The notes under the pieces: model-generated | The model's database searches: none | Told to the model about the DNA's origin: nothing | What the model saw: the letters and a program-made list of their open reading frames with translations, nothing else | Position numbers and translations under genes: made by a program | Origin: Leptospira hartskeerlii | Lineage (GTDB): Bacteria; Spirochaetota; Leptospiria; Leptospirales; Leptospiraceae | Reading direction: 5' to 3' | Length of the DNA: 64,000 bases | Assembly (NCBI RefSeq): GCF_002811475.1 | Contig: NZ_NPDL01000004.1 | Span: 62,001-126,000, forward strand | Shown: positions 58,862 to 64,000 of the stretch, one piece after another | How the letters are laid out: each line of letters opens with the position of its first letter | Numbering within the stretch: the first letter of the stretch is position 1

Positions 58862-59784
58862 TTAAAGTTTTTCTATCTCTTGGATTTTCATAAAAGAGTT
58901 GGGAGGATAAGCACTGTAAGGTCCAACTTCCACCCAACCTTGTAGGATCTTATTCCAATCTTTTCTCTGCACCTTATTCAAAATTTTAAAAACTAGTTCA
59001 GTGCTCAGTATTTCAGAAGAAGCCACCTGCTTTAGAAAGGATTTGTAACCTTCATAGCCCAGCTCTTTGTGAATGATAAACTGAGTACGAACCGACTTAG
59101 AGTAAAACCATGGCCCCAAACTAGGATTGGAAAGATGAAAATCCTTGGAAAGAGGAGGATCGTTCTTGGGGATCGCCTCGCCAAGACTCCATTCTTCTGT
59201 AACTGATTGAAGCTCGTCAGCGTCCAGTTTAAGATAACCTCTTTTGGACAAAAGATAAGGCAGGTAAGAAACGATCCCTTCGCTTAACCAAGAAGGTTCC
59301 GTAAAGTAATAATGTCCCAACTCGTGTAAAAGTAATGCAGGATAACCGGGAGGCACCAGACCCAATTCCATAAAGATCCCGAGTTCCTTTCCTAATTCAC
59401 CGGATACATTATTGTATCCTCCTACTCTGGTCCCGTTCAAAAAAACCGTGTCTTTTAATACCAATCGTATCTTATCTTTTTCGGAAGAAGGAAGAGATTT
59501 GAATATTGGAGAAGAAGCCTGGTGGAAAGGAATCCCAAGATAAGACTCGTATGCATCTAAGATCTTTTTTGTTTTATCGAAAGCGTATTTGTCCCATTCT
59601 TTTAGTTCGGTCTCGTTCCGGACCGCTAATCGAATTTCTCCTCCTTTTAATTTAAAGGAGAAGTTTGATTCATTTGTTTTAGTGGACTTCTTATTTTGAG
59701 AAAGAATAGGAAGAACAAAAAGAAAGAATGCGGAAAGTATTCCAATCCGCAGCCATAAAGTAAACGTAGAGAGAAAACCGTCTA

Positions 59785-59788
<4 letters not shown>
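58862..59788 (-). CDS. Secreted gluzincin-like metalloprotease (peptidase MA-like)
   Basis: A 308-residue exported protein. A signal peptide (LWLRIGILSAFFLFVLPILS) is followed by a region of unknown fold and the zinc site HELGH (His155, Glu156, His159) with Glu170 in SWLSEGIVSYLPYLL, the HExxH-x10-E spacing of gluzincins. RRKDWNKILQGWVEVG-like segments near the end resemble peptidase MA family tails. Its ATG overlaps the end of SpoIIE copy A by 4 bp, so it is expressed with that phosphatase. Confidence 0.8.
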
Positions 59789-62970
<3,182 letters not shown>

Positions 62971-63155
62971 AAACTCCTGTAGGCACTCGGACGCCGATGA
63001 TCGAAACTGACTTCAAACCGAATCTTTTATTTTTAGTTTACCGGTTCCGGAATACATCTTCGGAACTGGTAAAAAATCGGCTAAAGCCTTCACTATCATT
63101 TTGAAAAGGGAAAAATCAATAGAAAAATAAGAATGTGACTCCTATTCTGTCGAGT

Positions 63156-64000
63156 ATGTCCGATTCTAAGTCGAACCGAAACCTTCCGAATGCTATTAAG
63201 TTTCTTCCTTTCGAGAAACTCTGGTTCAGAGTTCTGTTAGGTTTGGTATCCGGACTTTTAGTAGGTCTATATCTAAGTCCCGAAAATTCGTTGGTAGCCC
63301 AAGAATATTCTAAGCCGATCATTTCTTGGCTAGGGCTTCCTGGTCATTTTTTCCTAATCCTATTGCAGATTATCATGATCCCTTTGGTCTTTTGTTCCAT
63401 TGTCCTAGGGATACATGCAGGCGAAACTCTGGAGAATCTCAAAAGTTTCGGATTAAAGGCATTCTTATACTTCATATTTACCACAATAATAGCCGTATCT
63501 ATCGGAATAATCTTAGCAAGCACGATCAAACCCGGAAGTTTTGTAGATCCGGCCGGGATCCCAAGAGTGCAGGTCCCGAGCAAAATCACAGAAACCTCTG
63601 GTACTGTTTCTGTAGATAAAGTCCCTGAGCTAATACTATCAGTTCTTCCTAGGAACCCATTCCAAACGTTTGCAAATGGAGATATGTTGGGAGTAGTTTT
63701 ACTCGCTCTATTAGTTGGGATCGCTATTCTTTCAATAGAGCAGCAAAGTGCAGCGAACGTTCTGCCTGTATTCCAAGCTATATTCAAAACAAGTATGATA
63801 TTCGTACAATGGGCCATGAAGATCGCACCTTTTGCCGTCTTCGGACTCATCGCTCAGATTACTGCAAAGATAGGACTCAAAGTATTATTAAGTCTTGGAG
63901 TTTATTTTCTAACTGTACTAGGCGGATTAGTTTTAGTTCTGATCATGTATTCGATCATACTGATTCTTGTAACAAGAAAGAGCCCTATTTGGTTTTTTAA
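63156..64000 (+). CDS. Dicarboxylate/amino acid:cation symporter (DAACS), 3' partial
   Basis: A frame open from ATG 63156 to the window end (281 codons), with no stop in the window. Translation shows FLPFEKLWFRVLLGLVSGLL, then GHFFLILLQIIMIPLVFCSI, VLPRNPFQTFANGDMLGVVL and MKIAPFAVFGLIAQITAKIG, the early helices of GltP/DctA-type Na+ or H+ symporters for glutamate, aspartate or C4-dicarboxylates. The substrate-binding C-terminal half lies outside. No convincing SD is seen before the ATG. Confidence 0.88.
   Translation, partial: MSDSKSNRNLPNAIKFLPFEKLWFRVLLGLVSGLLVGLYLSPENSLVAQEYSKPIISWLGLPGHFFLILLQIIMIPLVFCSIVLGIHAGETLENLKSFGLKAFLYFIFTTIIAVSIGIILASTIKPGSFVDPAGIPRVQVPSKITETSGTVSVDKVPELILSVLPRNPFQTFANGDMLGVVLLALLVGIAILSIEQQSAANVLPVFQAIFKTSMIFVQWAMKIAPFAVFGLIAQITAKIGLKVLLSLGVYFLTVLGGLVLVLIMYSIILILVTRKSPIWFF

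Noticed and set aside
63344..63850. 168-codon minus-strand ORF at the right edge
   Set aside because: Antisense to the DAACS symporter frame, which has clear family motifs and no stop from 63156 to the end.

Overview
The window looks like an ordinary piece of a Leptospira main chromosome. This is inferred from gene content: a spirochaete-type FlgN-FlgK-FlgL-FliW-CsrA flagellar run, large multi-PAS kinases, SpoIIE/HAMP/TPR phosphatases, a TIG-domain lipoprotein, frequent TTG starts, short operons and moderately low GC by eye. No phage, insertion sequence, CRISPR array or rRNA operon was seen. Both ends cut genes: a CPA2 antiporter at the left edge and a DAACS symporter at the right edge.

Layout. 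1-9.1 kb: antiporter, DUF1289 protein, glycosyltransferase, GTP cyclohydrolase I, DUF374 acyltransferase, acetyl-CoA synthetase coupled to a BtuF-like protein, and a first chemoreceptor. 9.1-18 kb: MTA phosphorylase, an alpha/beta hydrolase-PhoD phosphatase operon, a second chemoreceptor and a 1319-residue orphan kinase with six PAS domains and a GAF domain. 18.1-24.2 kb: envelope proteins (DUF2339, M48 protease, SIMPL protein, putative outer-membrane protein). 24.3-29.7 kb: the minus-strand flagellar export/assembly run ending in fliW-csrA, with a SHOCT lipoprotein gene overlapping the end of csrA. 29.9-34 kb: thioesterase, M23 peptidase and a divergent citrate synthase pair, one member carrying an N-terminal MerR-like DNA-binding domain. 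34-43.6 kb: small membrane or exported proteins, hpt, sixA-like phosphatase, pyrD, an ABC-2 exporter, a patatin and an RlmD/TrmA-type methyltransferase. 43.6-44.8 kb: tRNA-Ser(UGA), tRNA-Ser(GCU), two overlapping small membrane protein genes and tRNA-Arg(ACG). 44.9-49.6 kb: a Bfd-like ferredoxin and WbuC-type cupin behind a Fur-like box, two small orphan proteins, an acyltransferase, dapF, a methyltransferase and a HAD phosphatase. 49.7-55.5 kb: an FAD oxidoreductase coupled to a polytopic membrane protein, a VOC protein, a small orphan protein, a TIG lipoprotein, an enoyl-CoA hydratase and dcd. 55.5-63 kb: two paralogous SpoIIE phosphatases flanking a secreted metalloprotease-like gene.

The most interesting locus is 32.66-32.75 kb. 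A citrate synthase fused to a MerR-type helix-turn-helix is transcribed divergently from a plain citrate synthase. The 75 bp between them contains two perfect dyads overlapping candidate promoters in both directions, and the fusion gene has no visible ribosome binding site. This suggests an autoregulated metabolic-enzyme/transcription-factor switch. Second in interest is the phosphatase-protease-phosphatase array at 55.5-63 kb. Three probable genes are short, or run off the window edge, and are easily missed: the Bfd-like ferredoxin (44934-45113), a 58-residue orphan (45592-45768, minus strand) and the right-edge symporter (63156-64000).
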